Notes: generated by a model from the sequence alone, not told the origin. Shown: positions 51,871 to 61,859, counted from the stretch's first letter. The stretch is 64,000 bases of DNA from Nematopogon swammerdamellus (GCA_946902875.1 OX336336.1:3442545-3506544), one strand, 5' to 3'. Numbers and translations are program-made.

Positions 51871-52047
51871 AACCACAATTTTTTCTTGATTCCTTGTAAA
51901 GGATCAACCTCTTTCGTGTGACTGAATCGCCTTTTTGTGAAGCACCATGTACAGTGCGTGGTGACTGCCTTGAAACTTTCGATATACGTACCAGTGCAAT
52001 TTCCGAAACGAGTCTTGTAACACTAATGGAGTGGAGTGGAGTAGACG

Positions 52048-52335
52048 TTTTTTTATGGAAACTGACACGGATGGATGGCTACATCATCTAGAACATCCGT
52101 GATGTCAGACCATAACTTCTTGGTGAAATAGGTGCCATGTCAGTGCTTGCCTTCGGTCGTGCCGAAGACACTGAACTAGATGGAAAACATGAACTTTTTA
52201 CATAGCCGTTTCGACAGCCTTTCTATTCAGTGCGGTGGTGCCAACCCGGTCGGCCTAAACCCTACCACCTATTAAGGTAAAAAGGAAAGGACCTACAGTT
52301 TTACGTGGAATCTGAACAACGGTCAGCCTCTCAGT
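52048..52335 (-). mobile_element. SINE-A copy, 5S-like head lost
   Basis: The tail begins TTTTATGGAAACTGACACGG; the body ends at GAACAACGGTCAGCCTC. GATGGATGG is duplicated in the tail. Confidence 0.82.
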
Positions 52336-52434
52336 CTAACAGTGAAATGTCGTGATTGCCTACGAACAAATAACATTATTGTTAGGCGACAGCCTACTAT
52401 AACCGATTCGAGATAATAGTGTAAGCTACACGAT

Positions 52435-52490
52435 GAAAATTGGAGAGGCGTATGTCAAGCAGTGGACGCATACACGCTGACTGACGCTTT
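52435..52490 (+). pseudogene. RTE-like LINE end, trace
   Basis: AAAATTGGAGAGGCGTATGT then CAAGCAGTGGACGCATACA correspond to NWRGVCQAVDAYTLTD, the very end of the polyprotein also seen at 36166. Confidence 0.6.
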
Positions 52491-52534
52491 TACGCGCCTT
52501 TTCAAGTTTACCCTTTCTGTACAGACAAACAGAA

Positions 52535-52815
52535 GTAGTTTTTAGGTTTCCGTATCCCGCACGGAAGCCTACGCCATCTGCCTGTCTGTTTGTCCTACCT
52601 ACCACTGTATCTTAGGATCCGTAATAGCTAGCCGGTTGAAATTTTCACAAAATATATGTTATTTATTATGGTGGATATAACTGCAAATAATAAAAATTAA
52701 AAAAAAAAAGTAGATAATTAAGAGGGATCCCCAAACTAGTTTTTTCAACTTGTTTTTATTTTGTGGTGCATAAACCTCAATGCGCGAGTCCGACTCGCAC
52801 TTGGCCGGATTTTCT
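52535..52815 (-). repeat. GGCCAAGTGCGAG-family repeat
   Basis: TTTTTAGGTTTCCGTATCCC to GCGAGTCCGACTCGCACTTG; the GACA tract is much reduced. Confidence 0.7.
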
Positions 52816-53018
52816 TTTCCTTTCCCAAGTACAAAAATTTTAACATAATGCATATTCATTCCAAAGCTAGAATGCAACTTATGACTCGAGCAATAGTCAA
52901 GGAAAACCATATTCTCCTAAACGGCATCGTTAACACCTCCGCTCTCGACACCATTGTGCTGGACACCAGAGAATTTAAAAATGCTAGAAGTAGCATCCAG
53001 CAGCGTGTGAAGTCATGA
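52816..53018 (+). pseudogene. Unidentified reading-frame end that matches the minisatellite unit
   Basis: A frame open from within the upstream repeat ends MQLMTRAIVKENHILLNGIV, NTSALDTIVLDTREFKNARS, SIQQRVKS and TGA at 53016. I do not recognise it. Its last 13 codons plus stop (from about 52977) are the first unit of the 47-bp array that follows, so the array seems to have grown from this end. It could be the last exon of a host gene copied here, or a LINE piece. No splice site was firmly placed. Confidence 0.4.
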
Positions 53019-53158
53019 TGTATCAAAATGCTAGATGTAGTATGCAGCAGCAGGTGAAGTCATGAGGTATTAAAATGCTACAAGTAGCATCCAGCTGCTG
53101 TTGAAGTTTGAGGTAAAAATGCTAGAAGTAGCATCGAGAAACGGGTGAAGTCTTGAGT

Positions 53159-53488
53159 CTGTCAGCCTCGCTAGCTTAGTGGTGCGGTCGGTCGACTGTT
53201 GTTAAGCAACCCTGAGCGCGGGATTCCAAGTAAAACTATAGGTCCCTTTCCTTCTTACCTTACTAGGTGGTAGGGTTTATCCCGCCCGGGTTGGTACAAC
53301 CGCACAGAATGAAACGTCGTTCGAAACTACTACGTAAATAGTTCGTGTTTTCCGTCCAGTTCAGTGTAGCCGACATGAAATGAAGGGAAGCACTGACATG
53401 ACACCTAGTTCGCCCTGTGTTATGGGCTGACATCACGGATGTTGTAGGTGATGTAGAAAACCGTGTATGTTTCCATAAAAAAAAAGGT
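53159..53488 (+). mobile_element. SINE-A copy inside the minisatellite
   Basis: GTCAGCCTCGCTAGCTTAGT start; the head breaks off within the 5S-like part (AAGCAACCCTGAGCGCGG joins to GATTCC), so box B is gone. Body and tail complete with TTTCCATAAAAAAAA. Confidence 0.85.
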
Positions 53489-53966
53489 ATCAAAATGCTA
53501 GAAGTAGCATCCAGCTGCGGGTGAAGTCATGATGTATTAAAATGCTGGAAGTAGCATCCAGCTGCGGGTGAAGTCATGATGTATTAAAATGCTAGAAGCA
53601 GCACCCAGCTGCGGGTGAAGTCATGATGTATTAAAATGCTAGAAGTAGCATCCAGCTGCGGGTGAAGTCATGATGTATTAAAATGCTAGAAGTAGCATCC
53701 AGCAGCGTGTGAAGTCATGATGTATTAAAATGCTAGAAGTAGCATCCAGCTGCGGGTGAAGTCATGATGTATTAAAATGCTAGAAGTAGCATCCAGCTGC
53801 GGATGAAGTCATGATGTATTGAAATGCTAGAAGTAGCATCCAGCAGCGTGTGAAGTCATGATGTATTAAAATGCTAGAAGTAGCATCCAGCAGCGTGTGA
53901 AGTCATGATGTATTAAAATGCTAGAAGTAGCATCCAGCTGCGGGTGAAGTCATGATGTATTAAAAT

Positions 53967-54360
53967 GCCAGCCTCGATAGCTCAGTGGTGCAGACAGTCA
54001 ACTGTCGCTATTGAATGTTAAGCAACGCTGGGTGCGGTCAGTACTTGGATGGGTGACCGCTGACCGTAGGAGGCTGACCGAGGTTCGGATTCCTCGTAAA
54101 ACTGTAGGTCCCTTCCCTCCTAATCTTACTTGGTGGTAGGGTTCAACCCGCCCGGGTTGGTACCACCGCACTGAATGAAACGTCGGTTGAAACGGCTATG
54201 TAAATAGTTTGTGTTTTCCGACCAGTTCAGTGTAGCCGGCACGATCAATGGGGGAAGCACTGAAGCACTTACATGGCACCTAGTTCACCCGGTGTTATGG
54301 GCTGACATCACGGACGTTGTAGGTGATGTAGCGAACCGTGTCAGTTTCCATAAAAAAAAA
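53967..54360 (+). mobile_element. SINE-A copy inside the minisatellite, full length
   Basis: About 394 bases. GCCAGCCTCGATAGCTCAGT, an extra TCGCTATTGAATG before TTAAGCAACGCTGGGTGCGG, box B GGTTCGGATTCC, body and tail. AAAATGC occurs at both edges and may be the target duplication, though it is also part of the array unit. Confidence 0.9.
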
Positions 54361-54562
54361 ATGCTAGAAGTAGCATCCAGCAGCGTGTGAAGTCATGATG
54401 TATTAAAATGCTAGAAGTAACATCCAGCTGCGGGTGAAGTCATGAGGTATTAAAATGCTAGAAGTAGCATCCAGTAGCGGGTCATGCATGACATGACATG
54501 AGTCATGAGGTATTAAAATGCTAGAATTAGCATCCAGCAGCGGGTGAAGTCATGAGGTATCA

Positions 54563-55019
54563 CACAGGTCCATAGGGCAAACCACATTTACAGGTCTAGG
54601 TGGACAGCAAGGTACACAAACAGTCTATGACTATGAGTACTTGTTAACGTAATTGGTACTATTTAATTAATTCTAATACTGTTTATCGATGCTGTTTATA
54701 TGTAAAATGTAACTAATATTTTAAAGTGATTTGATTTTGATCACATGTTGTGTACGCATTGCATTCACGTATCTCGCGTTCCGGCACAGCTTATTTTTTT
54801 CTATTGATTGAGCCCTTCATATCTCTCACGCCATCTATGGGTGACCGTTCATACTTTTGTAGTAATGTTAGCGTCAAATGATGATTTCTGTACCGTGTGG
54901 GGTCGGTACGGTCGGTAACGGAGGTCGTAAAAGAATAGCCCAACTGCATCTCTCACCATCGCATGCATTGATATCTATTATCGCATGTCGTAAAAGTCGA
55001 CTAAGGGATAAGGAAATTC
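54563..55019. other. Intergenic and repeat edge
   Basis: 54890-55018 has GTGTGGGGTCGGTACGGTCG, AACTGCATCTCTC and GTCGACTAAGGGATAAGG, the end of the GTGTTGTGCTG-family repeat, reversed. Confidence 0.5.
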
Positions 55020-55351
55020 GTCAGCCTCGGTAGCTCAGTGGTGCGGTCAGTCGACTGTTGTTAAGCACACCTGAGCGCGGTCAGTACTTGGATGGGTGAC
55101 CACTCGACCGTTGGAGGCTGACCGTGGTTCGGATTCCACGTTAAACTGTAGGTCCCTTACACCGCACTGAGCGAATAGTCGGTCGAAACGGCTATGTAAA
55201 TAGTTCGTGTTTTTCGTCCAGTTCAGTGTAGCCAACGCGAAATGAAGGGAAGCACTGACATGGCACCTAGTTCACCCGTTGTTATGGGCTGACGTCACGA
55301 ATCTTGTAGGTGATTTAACCAGCCAACCGTGTCAGTTTCAATAAAAAAAAA
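55020..55351 (+). mobile_element. SINE-A reference head copy
   Basis: The head is complete. GTCAGCCTC at the start pairs with GAGGCTGAC about 95 bases on; TAGCTCAGTGG is box A; GTTAAGCACACCTGAGCGCG and GGTCAGTACTTGGATGGGTG then ACC match 5S rRNA including box C; CGTGGTTCGGATTCCACG is a T-arm with box B. About 70 bases of the body (CTTCCC to GGTTGGTAC) are deleted. Ends TTTCAATAAAAAAAAAA. It is non-coding; transcription by RNA polymerase III is inferred from the boxes. Confidence 0.9.
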
Positions 55352-55535
55352 AATCGGTAGATGGCGCTCTTCCACATATTATTATGATAATTTGTATGGG
55401 GACCGTTTTTTTGCCATTTTTAGGGTTCCGTATCCATACGGAAGCTGTATCCACTGAACGGTAGTACAGACAGACAGACAGACGGCGTAGGCTTATTAAT
55501 AGGCTTCCGTATGGATACGGAACCCTAAAAAAGGT
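55352..55535. repeat. Inverted ends of the GGCCAAGTGCGAG-family repeat
   Basis: TTTTTAGGGTTCCGTATCC at 55419 and GGATACGGAACCCTAAAAA at 55513 face each other around a short GACA tract, so two 3' ends have been joined. Confidence 0.65.
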
Positions 55536-57227
55536 ACTCAAGCAATGTATGACATCAGTTCTATGATTTTTAACGCTTCGCCTGGACACAACAGACCTTC
55601 CCACGGCATGCACGCAGAATACTAATCGGCAAAGTTCAACGGACAGCCACCTAGAAAAGTGAGCGCGGACCGAAGCGAAAAGACCTCAAAGCTACATTCA
55701 CCAGTCCACTTGCGCAGTCGCAGAAGTTGTGCTCAGTGTGCGTCCGTCGACCGAACTACGCGTACGGGTGTTAGCGCGCGAATATCGATATTCGAATTTG
55801 GAAGTGAGTGACGGCTGTGGAATTTAACGGCAGGTTGAAGTGAGTTCGATGTTTGAATATAGATTGACAGTTTTATGAATAAGATTCCATTTTTTTAGTA
55901 ACTGTATGAAGATTTAGTATTTTAAATATTTTGATTGCATGTACATATTACTTTTGTGTGGCGGAAAAGGTGGACTTATTGCAAATAAATTTCACTCTGC
56001 ATTTACTTCCATAAGCATTGTGAGCACTTAAACGATAACGTTTTTCTTCCCCGGAGTATGCAAATAATATCTTAAAAATTCGAGAAAAAACGCCTTGAAG
56101 CACCCTTACGGCATTTGAGGAGCATTTGAAAGCTCAGATATTGCTTTGTTATTTCTGATAGAAATTCAGTTAAGTATACTGAGTTTTTTTACGTTTAGCA
56201 AGTTCATCATTACGTCTGTTTACGTAAACCTTTATTAAAATTTTTGACGGACTTAAAAAAATGGAAGGAGCTCTTCAGGTGGGCCCAATACATGAATACC
56301 TAATGTGTTTTTCTTCTTTAGAATTAGATGGAACATGTGTTATTTCCTCCATAGTTAGGTATACCAGAAAACGTTAGTGAAACACATGTGAATATATTGA
56401 GCAGGTAGTTTGATCGTTACTGAATTTCCGCTCGATTTGTTAGGTTAGGACGTGAGGAAAATATTTTATAACCATCCATAGATGTACCAGAAAATGTGAG
56501 TGAAACCCCCATATATATTTATTGAGTGGTTCTCGATTTATAAGTGAACATGGATAGAATCACAGCGGCGACTCCTCTCAGTTGGCGAGGTTGGCGCCGC
56601 CAAACCAAATAAAATGAATGACACCATTAATACAGAAGTATCAGGCTAAAATAAATGTGAAAAAATTTCGGAGTTATATTATTTATGTCATATAATCCAC
56701 GATTAATAAGATAAAACGTCAATCCCGTACCCGTTACATAATTTGAAATTTCGCGCGCGTCAAACGCGGGCGACGACGAATGACGACACATCAAGGCATT
56801 CATTGGCCGGTTGGCTACATTTTGAAGCGCCATCGTATTCCATACAAGGCTTGTATGCCTGTCTCGTCGTCGTCGTGCCAGAGGAGACGTCGCTGTTGTC
56901 GGCTGCAACTCGACAGCTTTGACACAACCAGTAGGTACCTATCTACAGACAAATAAATCGTAAGTGAGCAAAATAAATCAGTTAAACTAAATATTATAAA
57001 CTATCTATATCGTAATCGTCTTTCAGTTTTTGAACTCATTGTGGTAGAAATAAATTAACGCGTAGGTACCTAAGTTATGAAATTATGAAAAAAAAATCCT
57101 TAGCCAGAGCCAACCCAATATTCAGGACCAGGAATCGCCGCTGAGAATCACCGTATATGTCGAGTCGACGATACGAGTCGCCCGGTCGGCGTGCCCTTAG
57201 AGAATTTCTGCTTTGCTTATTTTTTTT
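55536..57227. other. Longest stretch without recognised repeats
   Basis: 55600-55850 is CpG-rich with GTTGAA|GTGAGT, which could be a promoter and an untranslated first exon with a donor, but nothing proves it. 56340-56400 and 56465-56535 are diverged copies of a 65-bp unit (ATACCAGAAAACGTTAGTGA). 56755-56900 is GC-richer (TCGTCGTCGTCGTGCC). No coding gene supported. Confidence 0.45.
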
Positions 57228-57385
57228 TTTTCAAAACTGACACAGTTGGCTACATCGCCTACAATGTACGCGATGTTAGCCCATAACACCGGGTGAACAA
57301 GGTGCCATGTCAGTGCTTTCCTTCATTTCACGTCGGCTACACTGAACTGGACGAAAAACATGAACTATTTACATAGCCGTTTTGT
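57228..57385 (-). mobile_element. SINE-A copy, 3' half, older
   Basis: CAAAACTGACACAGTTGGCT to TTTACATAGCCG. GATGTACGCGATGTTAGCCC shows several substitutions. Confidence 0.8.
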
Positions 57386-57498
57386 GTGGTTGTGAGACAA
57401 AAAAAACACACATTATTAGCATTCGTAACCAAAAAGTTAAAATAATTTGCTCTAATAAAGTTAGGTAGTAACTGAAAAAAAGTTCTCATTGTTAGTAG

Positions 57499-57708
57499 AT
57501 GTTATTTGTCACAAGCCAGTACTGTAAGACCAGTGCACACGTAAGACCAGTGATGGAATATTGCAGCCATCTTTGGGAGGGTTCCCCTGAGTACCTTCTT
57601 TCAGCCTTGGATTCTATTCGGCGACGAGACATTCGCCTCATTGGTGACTCTGTACTCACAAAAGACCTTCAACCTCTAAAGCACAAGCAAAGTATGCTGT
57701 GTCATTAA
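57499..57708 (+). pseudogene. LINE reverse transcriptase fragment (MEYCSHLW region)
   Basis: VRPVMEYCSHLWEGSPEYLL, SALDSIRRRDIRLIGDSVLT, KDLQPLKH, then a stop. This is the thumb-side part of an insect LINE reverse transcriptase that normally precedes the WNALP block. A direct small duplication (GTAAGACCAGTG) lies at its start. Confidence 0.7.
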
Positions 57709-57729
57709 GCCTGTTTTATCTGTTAAATT

Positions 57730-57892
57730 TATGTATTATACGGTTGTGTTCTCCTCTAGTCCAGTATAGCCAGCAAATCCAGGGAAGTCTCCGGAATGGC
57801 ACCTACCTTCTCGGAGGTGATATTGGCTGGTCGGACCATGTGCTTTGGCCCCTCCGACTCAGCCACCCACACCGGATTACATAAAAAAAAAG
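57730..57892 (+). mobile_element. SINE-B, 3' half
   Basis: GGTTGTGTTCTCCTCTAGTC, GGTGATATTGGCTGGTCGGA, ACTCAGCCACCCACACCGG, ATTACATAAAAAAAAA. The intact A-tail suggests a younger copy than 35036. Confidence 0.82.
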
Positions 57893-58065
57893 ACAAACAA
57901 ACAGACAGACGCCTTAGGCTTAGTAATAGGCTTCTGCATGAATACGGAAACCTAAAAAGGTAGCTGGGAGTGGATGGATAAGAGCAGTGTGGAAGAACGC
58001 GTGTGTTGGCGTGCCTTGGAAGAGGCATATGTTCAGCAGTGGACCGATACGGGCTTATGTTGAAG
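57893..58065 (+). pseudogene. Repeat end and RTE-like LINE end
   Basis: 57893-57955 is the 3' end of the GGCCAAGTGCGAG-family repeat. 57960-58065 encodes ERVCWRALEEAYVQQWTDTG then LC and stop, the final codons of the RTE-like LINE. Confidence 0.65.
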
Positions 58066-58079
58066 CCGTACGTACTATA

Positions 58080-58450
58080 AAAACCGGCCAAGTGCGAGTC
58101 GAACTCGCGCACCGAGGGTTCCGTATCGCCATGTCATAGTCAGCGCCACTCACTCCATCTACAATTTTAACTAATAAGTTAAAATTTGTTCATCGGTAGA
58201 TGTCGCGCATACACTTTTTAGTTTTTTGTATGGGGGACCCCCGTGAATTTTTTTACTTTTTCTTATTTTTATTATTTGTGGTTATATCGGCCATAATATT
58301 AATAACACATATTCTGTGAAAATTTCAACGGGCTACCTATTACGGTTCAAGAGACACAGCCCTCGGAGTCCTCGGACAGACGGACAGACAGACAGACGCC
58401 GGCGTAGGCTTAGTAATAGGGTCCCGTACGACGGATACGGAACCCTAAAG
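58080..58450 (+). repeat. GGCCAAGTGCGAG-family repeat, full length
   Basis: AACCGGCCAAGTGCGAGTCG to ACGGATACGGAACCCTAAAG, with the middle ATGTCGCGCATACACTTTTT and a short GACA tract. Confidence 0.8.
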
Positions 58451-58689
58451 AGACGTGATGTAATACAATGATATAATCACCGTAACACAGAGTTCATTGA
58501 GTGGCTCGATTTTGCCACTAGATATTAATATGCGTTCATTCTGCTTAGTGAATAATTGATTTTCTTGTTATGGCAGCACCACCGTTATGATTATGAGACG
58601 GTGAAGATAATAAAATTTTAATGTACATCGCACGCAAGTCAATAAATGATTAATTTTACATTGCCCTAAATTCGTTCGCGAATTCGTGA
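58451..58689. other. Intergenic, no gene seen
   Basis: Short unassigned sequence. Confidence 0.4.
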
Positions 58690-59147
58690 TCCTAACCACA
58701 CCTGGGCGCGGTCAGAACTTGGATGGGTGACCGTTCGACCGTTGAAGCTGACCGTGGTTCGGGTTCCACGTAAAACTGTAGGTCCCCTCCCTTCTTACCC
58801 TACTAGGTGTTAGGGTTAACCGCCTGGATTGATACCACCGCACTGCATGAAAGGCGGGTTCCAAGTAAAACTGCAGGTCCCCTCCCTTCTTACCCTACTA
58901 GGTGTTAGGGTTAACCGCCTGGATTGATACCACCGCACTGCATGAAAGGTCGTTCGATACAGCTATCCAGTTCAGTGCAGTAGTTTTATGGAAGCGGCTA
59001 TGTAAATAGTTCGAGTTTTCGGTTTCCGACCAGTTCAGTGTAACCGGCACGACCAAAGGGAAGCGGTGACATGGCACCTAGTTCACAGAGATGTTATGGG
59101 ATTACATCACTGGTGCTTGCCAACCGTGTCAGTTTCCGTAAAAAAAT
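58690..59147 (+). mobile_element. SINE-A copy with a duplicated body
   Basis: Box A is missing. After the 5S-like part and T-arm, the segment AAAACTGTAGGTCCCCTCCC to CACCGCACTGCATGAAAGG is present twice in tandem (about 106 bases each), the second preceded by GGGTTCCAAG. The tail is degenerate. Confidence 0.82.
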
Positions 59148-59294
59148 GTTTTATTATAAAACAAATAATTAAAAATAATTGACCGGTTTTTATTATTACA
59201 GTTGTATTTTAGGGGATTACAGTTTGCTCTATAATCACGCCAAGTTTGACGCTGGTATGTATTACCGGTTTTACGATAGAGCAAAAACAAAAAA
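59148..59294. other. Short spacer
   Basis: TTACGATAGAGCAAAAACAA resembles 45635-45660, part of a diverged repeat; no gene. Confidence 0.4.
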
Positions 59295-59502
59295 AACCGG
59301 CCAAGTGCGAGTCGCAATCGCGCACCGAGGTTTCCGCACCACAAAAAAAACATTGAAAAAAAAACACGTTTCTTGTATGGGAGCCCACTTAATTTTTCAC
59401 TTTTTTCTATTTTTTATTATTTGTTGTTATATCCGCCATAATACATATTCTGTGAAAATTTCAACGGGCTACCTATTACGGTTCAAGAGATACAGCCCTC
59501 GG

Positions 59503-59537
<35 letters not shown>

Positions 59538-59880
59538 GCGGCGTAGGCTTAGTAATAGGCTTCCTCACGGGATACGGAAACCTAAAAAATTCAAATAAAA
59601 CACGTTTCTTGTATTTCACGTTACTAGATTTTTTACTTTACGTTTTTTTTTCTATTATTTGTTAGTAATATTCGCCACAATAATACATATTCTGTGAAAA
59701 TTTCAACTGGCTACGTTTTATGATTTCAAAGGATAGTGCTCGGACAAACGGGCACAAAGGTAAGCATTGTAAAACAACAACAAATTAATAAAATTACGTG
59801 CCGGCCGAGTGCCGGCCAATTACGTGGCGGTACGGAACCCTCGGTGCGCGAGTCCGACGCGCACTTGGCCGGTTTTTCAC
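59295..59880 (+). repeat. GGCCAAGTGCGAG-family repeats, tandem copies
   Basis: 59295-59588 is a nearly full copy with a GACG tract. 59600-59755 is a second partial middle. 59826-59877 is the 5' end in reverse (GTACGGAACCCTCGGTGCGC, CGCACTTGGCCGG). Confidence 0.7.
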
Positions 59881-59986
59881 ATTTCTGCGATTTACTTTAT
59901 ATGGAAGAAAGAAAAGTAATTTAATTTAATTTTCATTATTTTATATTTACAGATTTTTATTTAGGTATATCTTTATTTCAGCTATA

Positions 59987-60909
59987 CGTGGGGCACACTA
60001 AAAGTTTCCGGAATTAATAAGAATAAAATACTATTAAAGGTCAAAAATGAATTTATTGTTTCTCAAAATATTCTCCCTTTGCGTAAATGCACTTTTTCAT
60101 ACGATTAAACCAATTTTGAAAACTTTTGTGCCACTCCTCCGTGGTGACCTCAGAAACGTGTTTTTCATATATTTCGACAGCCTCTTCTGGTGATGAAAAT
60201 CGTTGACCGCGTAATTGGTTCTTAATTTTTGGGAACAGAAAAAAGTCACAAGGTGCCGTCACCTGTTACTATGTCCCACACCAAATTTGAAGCGCCTTTG
60301 TTGAATCTGGTAAGCATGGCATTGCACCAAGTGACGCGGTGCGTTTTTTGAGCCTCGGTCAAATTGTGTGGGATCCACCGCGAGCACAGCTTTCTCACAC
60401 CCAAATGTTTGTGTAGGATTGATTGTATTTGACTCATGCCTATGTCTAAGGATGCCCGAATCTCATGGTAGGTCACATGCCTGTATTTTTCGATCATACG
60501 GCGCACAGCATCGATGTTTTTGTTGTTCACAGCGGTGAACGGGCGACCATCGCGAGATTCGTCACTGAGATTGACACGACCGCGCTTGAATTCTGCAAAC
60601 CAGCAATAAATAGTCGTTTTGCATGGTGCTTCATCGCCAAAAGCAGATTGAAGCCGAGCGAGGCTCTGATGAGCTGTCAAATTACACTCAAAATCGTAGA
60701 AAATCATACTACGAAAATTTTCCCGGGTTAAATTTATGTTAATGTAGACACGCAATTTTTAAAATGGCGCCACAATGGAAAATAATTGACAGTCAGATGA
60801 AACAAACTGCATTCTACAGCCAAAGAGTTCCATTTTCAAATGTTTTAATTACTTTTTAAATATTGTTTATGTAAGTGGCCAATTCCGGAAACTTTTAGTG
60901 TGCCCTATG
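59987..60909 (-). mobile_element. mariner element, internally deleted (923 bp)
   Basis: The ends CGTGGGGCACACTAAAAGTT (plus reading) and the complement CATAGGGCACACTAAAAGTT (from 60909) are terminal inverted repeats of about 28 bp with few mismatches. TA lies on both sides (59985-59986 and 60910-60911), the mariner target duplication. A complete mariner is about 1.3 kb, so roughly 0.35-0.4 kb is missing from the inside of the transposase gene. Both ends are intact, so it could still be moved by a transposase from elsewhere. Confidence 0.9.
60053..60755 (-). pseudogene. mariner transposase, central deletion
   Basis: The 5' part (169 codons) has the usual mariner N-terminal DNA-binding region (SLARLQSAFGDEAPCKTTIY, FKRGRVNLSDESRDGRP) and runs to DIVTGDG at the first catalytic Asp. 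The frame then changes and the 3' part begins APCDFFLFPKIKNQLRGQRF and ends MKKCIYAKGEYFEKQ. The stretch with the second and third catalytic residues (the usual D-N-A-R-P-H and S-P-D-L blocks) is gone. The junction at about 60255-60262 also shifts the frame. It cannot encode an active enzyme. Confidence 0.88.
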
Positions 60910-61011
60910 TATAATTAAAATGGTTTGTTTATTATTATTGTTTAATCGTTTTAATGATTAAACAATAATTTTAATAATTACATATTTATATAAACATATT
61001 TCTTTAATTTA

Positions 61012-61165
61012 ATCCGTTATGGGTGGCTGAGTCGGAGGGGTCAAAGCACTTGCTTCGACCAGCCAATATCTCATCCGAGAAGGTAGGTGCCATACCGGAG
61101 ACTTCCCTGGATTGCTGGCTATAATGGACTAGAGGACCGAGGCTGCTATGCGGCCATCTTACATC
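61012..61165 (-). mobile_element. SINE-B, 3' half
   Basis: GGGTGGCTGAGTCGGAGGGG to GGACTAGAGGACCGAGGCTG and GCGGCCATCTTACATCCAC. The A-tail lies toward 61011. Confidence 0.8.
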
Positions 61166-61655
61166 CACAGACACAAATAATAAAATAATATTTTTATTGC
61201 GCGAAAAGAATTTCCTTAAAATTTTACTGACACCCGAAAGTTATATAAGTGTTCTTTTTAGCACCCCATAAATACGCCATCGCAAAGAGAGTCCTCTGCG
61301 AAGACAACCGGGTACTAAAGCTAGGGCTTCATAGAGACATTGGACCTAAAAGTTTGAATTATCCCTCAGCTCACCCAATTAGGAGTGAGGTGGGTCTCGG
61401 ATCTCATTACAAGATCAAAGCCAGCGGACAGTGACGTAGCTGGGGTCTGACAACAGCTGGCCCGAAATGCTGAAAGTCGAAATCAAGGAGGCGATTCCAT
61501 TAAAAAATAATCTTTTAAAATAGTCACTATTTATATATGAAATAATAAAGATATTAATGAAATCTAAATTCAACGTTTTTTTTTTACAAACTTAGTTAAA
61601 TGTTATTATTATCATTCAATATAAATAAATTCTTTAAGATAATTTATCCTGTCGG
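61166..61655. other. Intergenic, no gene seen
   Basis: A 61-codon frame at 61249 lacks any recognised feature. AT-rich after 61500. Confidence 0.4.
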
Positions 61656-61770
61656 TAGGAACCACGGTTAGCCTCCAATGGCCGAGCGGTCACCCATCCA
61701 AGTACTGACCGGGCTCAGGGTTGCTTAACAACAGTCGACCGACCGCACCACTGAGCTACCGAGGCTGACA
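61656..61770 (-). mobile_element. SINE-A head only
   Basis: Just the 5' 115 bases: GTCAGCCTCGGTAGCTCAGT, GTTAAGCAACCCTGAGCCCG, GTACTTGGATGGGTGACCGC and the T-arm (GTGGTTCC). A solo head is unusual for elements that normally truncate at the 5' side. Confidence 0.82.
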
Positions 61771-61774
61771 AACG

Positions 61775-61835
61775 TGGTGGTACGGAAACCTCGGTGCGCG
61801 AGACCGAATCGCATTAGGCCGGATTTTTTACTTAG
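61775..61835 (-). repeat. GGCCAAGTGCGAG-family repeat, terminal piece
   Basis: GGTACGGAAACCTCGGTGCG and GCATTAGGCCGGATTTTT only. Confidence 0.65.
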
Positions 61836-61859
61836 ATTTCGTATGTTATATATATCTTT

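Larger units (their letters stand above)
52975..54562 (+). repeat. 47-bp minisatellite, about 18 units in three blocks
   Basis: Unit words: AAAATGCTAGAAGTAGCATC, CAGCTGCGGGTGAAGTCATG, ATGTATT. Block 1 has about 4 units (52977-53150), block 2 about 10 (53493-53965), block 3 about 4 (54360-54560). Each unit contains ATGCTA-GAAG-TAGCAT, a perfect 6-bp stem with a 4-base loop. Two SINE-A copies separate the blocks. Central units are nearly identical, edge units are diverged, as expected for unequal exchange. Confidence 0.92.

Noticed and set aside
53159..54360. Possible real tRNA or 5S rRNA genes (box A, box B, 5S box C)
   Set aside because: Each occurrence is followed by the SINE-A body and A-tail and recurs across the window; no complete 5S gene (about 120 bases) or foldable full tRNA is present.
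52975..54562. CRISPR-like array
   Set aside because: Units are contiguous with no variable spacers and the genome is eukaryotic; it is a minisatellite.
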